A stretch of DNA of 21,149 nucleotides from Clostridiales bacterium (GTDB taxonomy: Bacteria; Bacillota; Clostridia; Christensenellales; CAG-138): assembly GCA_031270585.1 (NCBI GenBank), contig JAISXK010000127.1, positions 1 to 21,149 on the forward strand, in the 5' to 3' direction. Below the pieces are notes generated by a model, which was given only the letters and a program-made list of their open reading frames with translations, made no database searches and had not been told where the DNA came from. A program made the position numbers and the translations under genes. Each line of letters opens with the position of its first letter. Positions within the stretch are counted from its first letter, which is position 1. Shown here piece after piece: positions 1 to 6,547 of this stretch.

Positions 1-216
1 CTGCCGGCCGGTCTATTGCGGGATGAAATGGAATAGCCGGTTCGGGCCAACCTGGCCCAAAGCCGCGCCGGAGACCGGTTCCCGGCGGCGTATGCCCGCA
101 CAGGCCGCGCCCTTCCGGATGGAATAGCTGCGGCAGAGAAAGCTTGGCGGCGACGAACGAAAAAACCGAATGCGGGGCGGGCGGTATTTTCGTATCGCAC
201 AGGAGGCTGTAAAAGC
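1..216. other. Left-edge stretch without a recognisable gene
   Basis: GC-rich sequence with a 6-bp stem GGGCCA-ACC-TGGCCC near 45-59 and no frame resembling a known protein. A frame open from the left edge to about 125 gives a Pro/Arg-rich tail with no family likeness. The AGGAGG at 201-206 belongs to the DUF1697 gene. Confidence 0.5.
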
Positions 217-831
217 GTGACGAAATATATATCGCTCCTGCGGGGCGTCAACGTGGGCGGCAAAAATAAAATATCCATGCCCGCACTCAAAGCGGCGTTT
301 GAGGGACGGGGCTTTGAGAATGTCGTCACCTACATCAACAGCGGCAATATCCTGTTTGACAGCGATTTAGGTTTGCGGGAAGCGAAGGCGGCCTGCGAAG
401 ACATTATCGAAACGGGCTTCGGGCTAAAGATCGCTGCGGGAATGATCACGGCCGGCCACTTGACGGACGCCGCCGGACACGCGCCGGAGTGGTGGAACAC
501 CGGCGCGGACTGTACGCATAACGCATTATTCGCGATACCGCCCGCGACGGCGGATGAAATCTATGCGGCTATCGGCGAGGCGAAACCGGAATATGAGAAG
601 GTTTTTTGTTACGGCAGCGTGATTTTCTGGTCTGCGCCGCTCAAGACATTCTCGCGGACACGTTATTCTAAAATCGTTGGGAACAAGGCCGTTTACAACC
701 TGATCACGATTCGTAACGCGAACACGACGCTTAAACTGGCGGCACTGGCGAAAGGGGGCGATGCTTTGGGCGACGCAGGCGATTACCCCGTGGACGCCAT
801 GAAAAAGCACATCCCTCTCGGGCGTTTTTGA
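217..831 (+). CDS. DUF1697 family protein
   Basis: A 204-residue protein that begins with the characteristic DUF1697 pattern: YISLLRGVNVGGKNKISMP near the N-terminus, then an N-terminal half ending with the YINSGNILFD segment (about residues 39-48). These motifs and the length fit the family, whose biochemical role is not established. The start is GTG at 217, chosen because a consensus AGGAGG lies at 201-206 with a 10-nt spacing. No signal peptide or membrane segment is seen, so it should be cytosolic. It is followed by 158 nt without a gene and then a lipoprotein gene on the same strand; co-transcription is possible but unsupported. I am confident of the family and cannot assign a function. 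Confidence 0.9.
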   Translation: MTKYISLLRGVNVGGKNKISMPALKAAFEGRGFENVVTYINSGNILFDSDLGLREAKAACEDIIETGFGLKIAAGMITAGHLTDAAGHAPEWWNTGADCTHNALFAIPPATADEIYAAIGEAKPEYEKVFCYGSVIFWSAPLKTFSRTRYSKIVGNKAVYNLITIRNANTTLKLAALAKGGDALGDAGDYPVDAMKKHIPLGRF

Positions 832-989
832 CCTGATGCGCGGGGAAGCAATATCCGGCTGCCTGCGCGGAGCGAATCCGAGTATCCTATAAGGTTGTAA
901 GAAAACAGACGCGCGGTTATATAAGAGGATCATTTCGGACGGCGGGCCGTTATACAAAAGGGATAAATATCGTTTGCGGGAGGATCGTT

Positions 990-1658
990 TTGAAAAAACA
1001 ATACAGGCTTATCATGGCGATTGCAGCCAGTATTCTGTTCGTGTTCCTATGTTCCTGCGCAAGCGGCGAACGGACAGACCAGCCCGCCTATGAGCCGGAT
1101 ACGCTTGTCGTCACTTTCGAGTACGAGAAGCAATCCGGCTACGCGAGCAATCAGTTCGCAGTGTGGATCGAAGACATGGACGGCAAGCTCATAAAGACGC
1201 TGTACGCGACGCGCTTCACGGTGGGCGGCGGCTATAAAGACCGCCCGGAATCCATACCGACATGGGCGGAAAAGGCCGGCCTCGCGTCAATGGAAAAATC
1301 CGAGACAGACGCCGTTTCCGGCGCGACGCCGAAAATCGGAACGCTGTCCTATACATGGGATTTGACCGACAAGAACGGCGGCGCCGTTGCGCTCGGCGAA
1401 TATAGATTCATTGTCGAGGGAAGTCTGCGCTGGAAAAACCGCGTCGTTTATTCCGGCGCGGTGGATATAGGCGGCGCGGCTGTCACCGTTCAAGCCGGCG
1501 CGGATTTTGTATATGAAGCGTCCGGCGGGCAAGCCGCGCTGACGGAAGATTCGCCCGAAAACAATATGATTGGCGCGGTGACGGCGAGCTTTGCGCCCGC
1601 ACCGGAAAACGGGCCGGAAAATCGCCGTTTTTGCGCCAGGCGCTATATGCCCGCATAG
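990..1658 (+). CDS. Lipoprotein with DUF2271-like domain
   Basis: A 222-residue predicted lipoprotein. Residues 1-23 form a basic start (MKKQYR), a hydrophobic stretch and a lipobox L20-C21-S22-C23, so Cys23 would be lipidated and the protein anchored on the outer face of the membrane. Residues about 38-165 (LVVTFEY, NQFAVWIEDMDGKLIKTLY, a YTWDLTDKNGG segment, GEYRFIVEGSLRW) resemble DUF2271, a predicted beta-sandwich exported domain often found near PepSY or FMN-binding proteins; no such partner is visible here. The TTG start at 990 is supported by GGGAGG at 978-983 with 6-nt spacing. The tail after about residue 190 is low complexity and ends at a small inverted repeat. The family call is by eye; function unknown. 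Confidence 0.78.
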   Translation: MKKQYRLIMAIAASILFVFLCSCASGERTDQPAYEPDTLVVTFEYEKQSGYASNQFAVWIEDMDGKLIKTLYATRFTVGGGYKDRPESIPTWAEKAGLASMEKSETDAVSGATPKIGTLSYTWDLTDKNGGAVALGEYRFIVEGSLRWKNRVVYSGAVDIGGAAVTVQAGADFVYEASGGQAALTEDSPENNMIGAVTASFAPAPENGPENRRFCARRYMPA

Positions 1659-1740
1659 CGCGTTTCGTGTTTTCATGGCTTACTTTCCATCGGGGTTCAT
1701 TCCGTTTTGTAAGCATGGGGCTGTAGCGGCGTTTCCGCCG

Positions 1741-1777
1741 AAACACGCGATTTGCCTGCCGGAAAACCCGCGTGTTT
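1741..1777. terminator. Possible bidirectional terminator between convergent genes
   Basis: A perfect 9-bp inverted repeat, AAACACGCG (1741-1749) and CGCGTGTTT (1769-1777), with a 19-nt loop. It sits between the ends of the lipoprotein gene (plus) and the MogA-type gene (minus). The arms begin and end in A/T triplets, giving a short T tract on either strand, but the loop is long and the tract short. A second small stem, CGGCG-TTTC-CGCCG at 1727-1740, precedes it. Weak evidence. Confidence 0.35.
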
Positions 1778-1821
1778 CTTGCTTAGTGGGTCTGCCGCAC
1801 TATGATTTGCCGCCGTCACTT

Positions 1822-2346
1822 TTATAGCGGCGTTGAAGTTTCGCTTCGCGGATCTGCCGCGCCGCACTCATACGCCGCGCCGCGCAGCGTTTCAATAGCG
1901 TGGGGAATAACCGGCAGCACAACATCCAAACATTCGCGCACGGCTTTAGGGCTGCCCGGCAGGTTGATGATGAGCGTGCCGCCGCGAATACCCGCCGCCG
2001 CGCGTGAAAGCATGGCCTTGTCGGTATACCGCATGCTGTGCATACGCATGGCTTCTGCAATGCCCGGCGCCGGCTTATCGATCACGGCGAGCGTGGCGTC
2101 GGGCGTAACGTCGCGCGGGGCAAGGCCGGTACCGCCGCTGGTAATGATGATATCCACCCTTTCACGGTCGGCAAGGCCGGTGAGCGCGTCGATGATTTTT
2201 TGCTTTTCATCGGGCAATATGGCGGTGTGCGTTACCGTAGCGACGCCTTGCAGCAACTGCGTGATCAGCGGGGCGCAGGCGTCCGCGCGTTCGCCCGCGA
2301 ACGCCTTATCGCTCAATATGAGTATGGCCGCGCGTATCTCTTGCAT
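1822..2346 (-). CDS. MogA/MoaB family molybdopterin adenylyltransferase-like protein
   Basis: A 174-residue protein of the MogA/MoaB fold, which in well-studied members adenylylates molybdopterin during molybdenum cofactor synthesis. Visible family marks are ILILSDKAFAGER near the start (residues 8-20), the substrate-binding SGGTGLAPRDVTPDAT block (70-85) and NLPGSPKAVRECL (128-140), followed by PVIPHAIETL. The frame is open upstream, but the ATG at 2346 is chosen because GAGAGGAGAA precedes it directly and the conserved fold starts there. No other molybdenum cofactor gene is in the window, so the gene appears isolated; MogA and MoaB subtypes cannot be separated by eye. A perfect inverted repeat lies 66 nt upstream of the start codon and may fall in its leader. 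Confidence 0.88.
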   Translation of the reverse strand: MQEIRAAILILSDKAFAGERADACAPLITQLLQGVATVTHTAILPDEKQKIIDALTGLADRERVDIIITSGGTGLAPRDVTPDATLAVIDKPAPGIAEAMRMHSMRYTDKAMLSRAAAGIRGGTLIINLPGSPKAVRECLDVVLPVIPHAIETLRGAAYECGAADPRSETSTPL

Positions 2347-2411
2347 ATTCTTCTCCTCTCCCATAGCGGTTGTATATATGCCGTCTGTGCGTATAGGATA
2401 GTTTTTTGTTA

Positions 2412-2450
2412 GTATACCACCATGGAAGCAAAGCTTCCATGGTGGTATAC
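2412..2450. repeat. Perfect 18-bp inverted repeat with 3-nt loop
   Basis: GTATACCACCATGGAAGC (2412-2429), AAA, then its exact reverse complement (2433-2450). It lies between the divergent MogA-type (minus) and HAD (plus) genes. No T tract follows it on the plus strand; on the minus strand it is followed by TAACAAAAAAC, so it is not a standard terminator. It could be a dyad operator, a leader hairpin of the MogA-type gene, or a remnant of a small palindromic repeat element. Confidence 0.9.
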
Positions 2451-2565
2451 ATCGCATATCAATTGGCCGGAACATTGCCCGGACATAATCGTAACGATAG
2501 ACTTGTCGCCCGATATATGATACATTGGTAAAGCGCTTGGCGCGATAACACGCAAAGGAACAACC

Positions 2566-3366
2566 ATGCAATATAAGGCTATATTCCTGGATATCGACGA
2601 CACATTGATAGGGGACACAAAGGTGGTGTCGCCGGGCAATCTGGCGGCCATAGAGCGCGCGCAGCGGGCGGGCGTGTTTATAACGGTCGCCACAGGCCGG
2701 GGGTATCGCGGCAGTTCCGCCATATGGCGGCAACTGCATATTCGGGGGCCGGTAATCGTATACGGCGGGGCGTGCATACGCGATACCCGTGACGATAGCG
2801 TGGTGTTCAGCGCCGATATCGATCCCGGGCTCATCGGCGAGGCGTTGGTGTTTTCCGATAAGCTGGGGCTGGTTTCGCAGATATACCAGGGCGATGCCGT
2901 AATCACGCGGGTGGATAACGATATTTCACGCAACTATGTAAAATTTTTGAATTTACCCTACGAGGCCGATGCGGATATCAACCATAAAACCTGGCATAAC
3001 GTGCCCAAAATACTGGCCTTTGCGCCGCCCGGTAAAATAGACGGCATACTGAAAGCTTATGAAAAAGAGTTTTGCGGCAGGCTGAGTGTCGCCACATCCA
3101 AGCCCGGCTTTATAGAGTTGAACCGTTTTGGCGCCGATAAGGGCAGCGCCATGCTGCGCCTTGCAAAGCTTTTGGGCATCCGCCGCAAAGAAATTATTGC
3201 CGTGGGGGATAACACCCTGGATTTGCAGATGATCAAAAGCGCGGGTGTGGGCGTATGCGTGGGCAACGGGCAACAGGTCATAAAGGATATTGCCGACGAT
3301 ATCGCGCCCGATTGCGACGCGGATGGTGTAAAATGGGTGATCGCTAAATATATATTTGGCGAATAA
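2566..3366 (+). CDS. Cof-type HAD-IIB family hydrolase
   Basis: A 266-residue haloacid-dehalogenase superfamily phosphatase. Motif I is FLDIDDTL, with Asp9 the expected nucleophile and Asp11 the general acid; motif II is the Thr43 of VATGR; motif III is the lysine of GADKGSA (Lys192); motif IV is GDNTLDLQM (Asp215, Asp219). The C2-type cap between about residues 85 and 180 and the length are typical of the Cof family, which dephosphorylates sugar phosphates and similar small phosphorylated metabolites; the exact substrate cannot be read from the sequence. The start follows AAAGGA by 6-7 nt. It lies 12 nt upstream of hprK and is probably the first gene of a three-gene carbon-metabolism operon. 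Confidence 0.92.
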   Translation: MQYKAIFLDIDDTLIGDTKVVSPGNLAAIERAQRAGVFITVATGRGYRGSSAIWRQLHIRGPVIVYGGACIRDTRDDSVVFSADIDPGLIGEALVFSDKLGLVSQIYQGDAVITRVDNDISRNYVKFLNLPYEADADINHKTWHNVPKILAFAPPGKIDGILKAYEKEFCGRLSVATSKPGFIELNRFGADKGSAMLRLAKLLGIRRKEIIAVGDNTLDLQMIKSAGVGVCVGNGQQVIKDIADDIAPDCDADGVKWVIAKYIFGE

Positions 3367-3378
3367 AGGAGGCGGCGT

Positions 3379-4305
3379 ATGGATAATGTCTCCGTTTCGG
3401 TTGAAGAGCTTGCAAACGCCTTGCAGCTGTCGGTAGAAAACCCCGGCCGCGGCGTGATTACGGTCGAAGAGAGCGAGATAAACCGGCCCGGTCTGCAGCT
3501 GGCGGGCTATTTTGAGCATTTCGCTTCCGGGCGCGTACAACTGATCGGCAATACGGAAATGTCCTTCATCAACCAGTTGCCGGCGCAGGCGTTTAGCGTG
3601 CGCATGCAGAGATTTGTGGAATTTAACCCACCCTGCATTGTGTTTTCGCGCACGAACAGGCCCGGGCCCGATCTGTTGGAGATTGCCCGAAAGGGGAATG
3701 TGCCTGTGCTGTTCAGCGACAAGGCGACGGCAAAGCTGAGCCATGCCATCACCTATTATATCGACAGGTTGCTTGCGCCGGTCATTACATGCCACGGCGT
3801 ATTGTTGGATATTTACGGCATCGGCGTTATGCTGGTGGGCGAAAGCGGCATAGGCAAAAGCGAAACCGCGCTGGAGCTTGTAAAGCGCGGGCACAGGCTC
3901 GTCGCCGACGACGTACTGGATATTCGCCGCGTGGCGGACAATCGGCTTTCGGGCACAGCGCCGGCATTGACGCGCCACCTGATGGAGATTCGCGGCATCG
4001 GCATCATCGATATACGCTATATGTTTGGCGTGAGCGCCGTCATTGTGGAAAAATCCATCGATCTTGTGATCGAGATGGAAATGTGGGATGAAAAAAAGAG
4101 CTATGACCGCTTGGGGCTTGACGAACAAACCACTGAACTACTATACGTCAATGTACCCCGCATATTGGTACCTGTGCGGCCCGGAAGGAACCTGGCCATT
4201 ATAGTGGAGGTTGCGGCGCGCAACTACAGGCTTAAAAAGCTCGGGTATGACGCCGCCAAGGAATTTGACCGCCGCTGGATGGAAGAACTGGAAAATCAGG
4301 AATAG
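3379..4305 (+). CDS. hprK: HPr kinase/phosphorylase
   Basis: A 308-residue bifunctional enzyme that phosphorylates and dephosphorylates the regulatory serine (Ser46) of HPr, the cytosolic phosphocarrier of the sugar phosphotransferase system, and so drives carbon catabolite repression in Bacillota. The N-terminal HPrK_N-type domain covers about residues 1-130. The catalytic domain carries the P-loop GESGIGKS (154-161), the DD pair at 177-178 in HRLVADDVLDIRR, and the family signature LMEIRGIGIIDI (201-212). Length is standard (about 310). AAAGGAGG precedes the ATG. It sits 12 nt after the HAD gene and 14 nt before the ROK kinase gene, whose Shine-Dalgarno AGGAG overlaps the hprK stop codon, indicating co-transcription. 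Confidence 0.97.
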   Translation: MDNVSVSVEELANALQLSVENPGRGVITVEESEINRPGLQLAGYFEHFASGRVQLIGNTEMSFINQLPAQAFSVRMQRFVEFNPPCIVFSRTNRPGPDLLEIARKGNVPVLFSDKATAKLSHAITYYIDRLLAPVITCHGVLLDIYGIGVMLVGESGIGKSETALELVKRGHRLVADDVLDIRRVADNRLSGTAPALTRHLMEIRGIGIIDIRYMFGVSAVIVEKSIDLVIEMEMWDEKKSYDRLGLDEQTTELLYVNVPRILVPVRPGRNLAIIVEVAARNYRLKKLGYDAAKEFDRRWMEELENQE

Positions 4306-4319
4306 GAGCGTGCCGCCCC

Positions 4320-5270
4320 ATGTTACAGATAGGCTTTGATGTTGGCGGATCAAATATCGCCGTAGGCGTCGTGGATGACGATATGCGCATTGTCGCGCGC
4401 CGCAGCGCGCCGTTCCCTACGGGGGAACCATACAGCCATACGGTTGGCATAATGGCGGGATTTGTGCGGGCGCTTGCGAAAGAGTGCGGCGTGGACGCGA
4501 GGGCGTTTCAATCCATAGGCATAGCGGTGCCGGGAAATATCAGCAGTGATGAAGCGAGCGTGGTGCATGCCTACAACTTACAGTTCCACCATGTGCCGCT
4601 CAGGGCGGCCATGCAAAGCCATTTTCCCTCCGTACCGGTGTATTTGGGAAACGATGCCGACGTGGCGGCTGTCGCAGAGCTTTACGCGGGCGCGTTTAAG
4701 GGCCGGCAAACGGCGGTATTGATTACGCTTGGCACAGGCATTGGCGGCGGGCTGATAGTGGGCGGGCGCATGTTTAAGGGCGGCAGAAAAAACGGCGTAG
4801 AGCTGGGGCATATGGTGCTTGCGCACAACGGGCCCATGTGCACCTGCGGCACGCGCGGTTGTGTCGAGGCGCTATGCACGGCGACATGGCTGACGCGGCA
4901 GGGGCGTATCAGCGTGATTGAGTACCCCAAGGCTATGATAAGCACAAAGGCCGGCGGGGATATGAACCGGGTTTCGGCCAGACTGGTGATAGATTGCGCC
5001 AAAGCGGGCGACGCGATAGCGGGCGATATATTCGCGCGCTATGTCGATCAGTTAGGTTCGGCGCTGGCCTCCGTGGCAAACCTTATTGATCCCGAGGTGA
5101 TTGCGCTGGGCGGCGGCGTAAGCCTGGCCGGCGAATTTTTATTCGCCCCCCTGCGCGAAAACACGTTAATGAAATGCTTCTTCGATACCTGCGGCGATAT
5201 TGTGCCCGCGCAGATGGGCAACGACGCGGGCATTATTGGTGCGGCGATGCTGCAACGGCAAAGCGGCTGA
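4320..5270 (+). CDS. ROK family sugar kinase (probable glucokinase)
   Basis: A 316-residue ROK-family kinase. Residues 4-13 (IGFDVGGSNI) form the phosphate-1 loop; LGNDAD contains the catalytic Asp112; ITLGTGIGGGLI (about 135-146) is the second nucleotide-binding motif. ELGHM supplies His164, and CTCGTRGCVE supplies Cys174, Cys176 and Cys181, the usual structural zinc ligands. The intact ATPase motifs and absence of an N-terminal helix-turn-helix mark it as a kinase rather than a ROK repressor. Glucokinase is the likeliest role; other hexoses cannot be excluded. The start is preceded by AGGAG (4304-4308), overlapping the hprK stop. As the last gene of the HAD-hprK-ROK run, it ties sugar phosphorylation to catabolite signalling. 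No convincing plus-strand terminator follows. Confidence 0.93.
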   Translation: MLQIGFDVGGSNIAVGVVDDDMRIVARRSAPFPTGEPYSHTVGIMAGFVRALAKECGVDARAFQSIGIAVPGNISSDEASVVHAYNLQFHHVPLRAAMQSHFPSVPVYLGNDADVAAVAELYAGAFKGRQTAVLITLGTGIGGGLIVGGRMFKGGRKNGVELGHMVLAHNGPMCTCGTRGCVEALCTATWLTRQGRISVIEYPKAMISTKAGGDMNRVSARLVIDCAKAGDAIAGDIFARYVDQLGSALASVANLIDPEVIALGGGVSLAGEFLFAPLRENTLMKCFFDTCGDIVPAQMGNDAGIIGAAMLQRQSG

Positions 5271-5323
5271 CGCCACAAGAACCGTTTCATGGATAAAGCC
5301 CGTCAAAAAAGATGCCGGATCAA

Positions 5324-5356
5324 CAAAATAAAAAGGGCCGGCCCGAAAGCCAGCCC
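5324..5356 (-). terminator. Rho-independent terminator for leftward transcripts
   Basis: Read on the minus strand, GGGCTGGC (5356-5349), loop TTTCGG, then GCCGGCCC (5342-5335) form an 8-bp GC-rich stem with one mismatch, followed at once by TTTTTATTTTG (5334-5324). This is a normal intrinsic terminator for the minus-strand radical SAM/NlpC pair, leaving a 3' untranslated stretch of about 320 nt. On the plus strand there is no T tract, so it should not end the ROK-operon transcript. Confidence 0.75.
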
Positions 5357-5395
5357 CTGTCAAAAAGTTCCGTCCGGTTTTCCGCTTACGCTCGG

Positions 5396-5425
5396 TTGCC
5401 CTGGCCGCGCGTCGGCGGGTATAAA
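5396..5425 (+). promoter_or_regulatory. Possible sigma-A promoter for the short ORF at 5475
   Basis: TTGCCC (5396-5401), an 18-nt spacer and TATAAA (5420-5425), ending about 32 nt upstream of the AAGGAGG that serves the short reading frame at 5475. Read by eye; the -35 is only moderate. Confidence 0.35.
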
Positions 5426-5474
5426 GTACAAAGTAGTTCGTTTTGTGTCTTATTTTAAGGAGGAAGAACAGTCA

Positions 5475-5612
5475 ATGAAGAATACTGTTGCTCCGGACGG
5501 AAGAAACTATCCCTTTGGCAAGACACGTCTTTTGTTCCTGCGCAATGTTATTGTAACACTCTTTTTAACAGAACACAACCCCTATTTTTGCTTTTTTCGG
5601 CTTATTTTATGA
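5475..5612 (+). CDS. Short hypothetical protein (45 aa)
   Basis: A 45-residue reading frame starting ATG at 5475, preceded by a full AAGGAGG (5457-5463) at 11-nt spacing and by a promoter-like TTGCCC/TATAAA pair. It begins MKNTVAPDGRNYPFGKTR and continues into a hydrophobic, aromatic-rich tail (FLRNVIVTLFL, then PYFCFFRLIL). Base composition is clearly more AT-rich than the neighbours. The frame is open upstream to 5289 but that part has no ribosome binding site and repetitive basic residues. I recognise no family. It is antisense to the 3' untranslated region of the radical SAM operon. It could be a small membrane-active peptide, a leader peptide, or chance. Confidence 0.4.
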   Translation: MKNTVAPDGRNYPFGKTRLLFLRNVIVTLFLTEHNPYFCFFRLIL

Positions 5613-5653
5613 ACTTTTTTCATCCAGAAATGGAACAAACCATGAACAGACCA

Positions 5654-6547
5654 TTACAAATTTGTTAATTCATCGGAAAACGCCGGTATATAGGCTGGCT
5701 CGGCGGATGAGAGACTTTGCACGTATACGTTTTTTAGTCCGCTGTCAAGGCAATACGCCGTGGCGCGCCGGTATTCGCGTGCCGTAAGCCTGCGGTTGTA
5801 GGGTGGAGGCAACGCTTCGCTGTTGGGCGTGTATTGCCCCATCAGGGAAAAGCAGGTATCCTGCGGCAGGTGTGCGCGGATAAAGTCGATCACCCGGCGC
5901 GTATCATGAAGGCAGCCCGGCAGCACCAGGTGGCGCACAAGAAGTCCGCGCCGCGCGATACCCGCGTCGTCCAGTTGCAGCGTGCCCGTTTGCCGCTGCA
6001 TTTCCAACAGCGCGGGGGCGGCGTATTGCAAATACGCTGCTGTGCGGGATATTTTTCCGGAGAGCTCCGGCGAAACAAACTTGATATCCGGCAGGTAGAT
6101 ATCCACCAGTCCATCCAGCGCGCGGATACCCGCTATGCTGTCAAATCCGTTGGTGTTATATACGACGGGTATGGACAGGCCCTTCGCACGGGCTTGCCGC
6201 AGCGCGGGTATGACGGCGGCCAGGTGGATGTTAGGCGTAACAAGGTTGATATTGTGCGCGCCTTTTTGCGCGAGTTTTAAAAAAACGGAAGCCAGCGCGC
6301 CGGCGTTTAGCGCCTGGCCACGCTGCTGTTGGCTGATATCTCTATTCTGGCAGAAGATGCAGCGCATATTGCAGCCCGAGAAGAACACCGCGCCCGACCC
6401 GCGCGTACCGCTGATGGGCGGTTCTTCCCAAAGGTGCAAATCCGCGCGGGCAACGCGGGCAAGAGCGTTCGCGCCGCAAAAGCCTCGCCCGGCTTCGCGG
6501 GCGGCGGCGCAGTCGCGCGGGCAGCCTATGCAGGGGGCGCTCGTCAA
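5654..6547 (-). CDS. Radical SAM protein, PflX/COG1313-like
   Basis: A 297-residue radical SAM protein. The SAM-binding iron-sulfur cluster motif is C59-N-M-R-C63-I-F-C66. An N-terminal cysteine set, C6, C9, C13 and C24 (CIGCPRDC then GFC), is typical of the COG1313 group, often annotated as putative pyruvate formate-lyase activating enzyme but with no proven glycyl-radical partner. A GSGAVFFSGCN stretch and VYNTNGFDS at mid-protein fit the radical SAM barrel. The TTG start at 6547 overlaps the stop codon of the NlpC/P60 gene by 4 nt (TTGA), so translation is probably coupled; only weak SD-like AGGG lies upstream. No pyruvate formate-lyase gene is present in the window. Confidence 0.87.
   Translation of the reverse strand: MTSAPCIGCPRDCAAAREAGRGFCGANALARVARADLHLWEEPPISGTRGSGAVFFSGCNMRCIFCQNRDISQQQRGQALNAGALASVFLKLAQKGAHNINLVTPNIHLAAVIPALRQARAKGLSIPVVYNTNGFDSIAGIRALDGLVDIYLPDIKFVSPELSGKISRTAAYLQYAAPALLEMQRQTGTLQLDDAGIARRGLLVRHLVLPGCLHDTRRVIDFIRAHLPQDTCFSLMGQYTPNSEALPPPYNRRLTAREYRRATAYCLDSGLKNVYVQSLSSAEPAYIPAFSDELTNL

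Noticed and set aside
2..125. C-terminal end of a gene running in from the left edge.
   Set aside because: The frame is open only about 41 codons, rich in Pro and Arg, with no recognisable family or conserved pattern.
2953..4128. A 391-codon open frame on the minus strand opposite the HAD and hprK genes.
   Set aside because: It is His/Gln/Ala-rich with no family likeness and lies opposite two clearly identified genes; it is a by-product of GC-rich codon use.
5654..6547. True pyruvate formate-lyase activating enzyme.
   Set aside because: The N-terminal cysteine cluster fits COG1313 rather than PflA, and no glycyl-radical enzyme gene is nearby.
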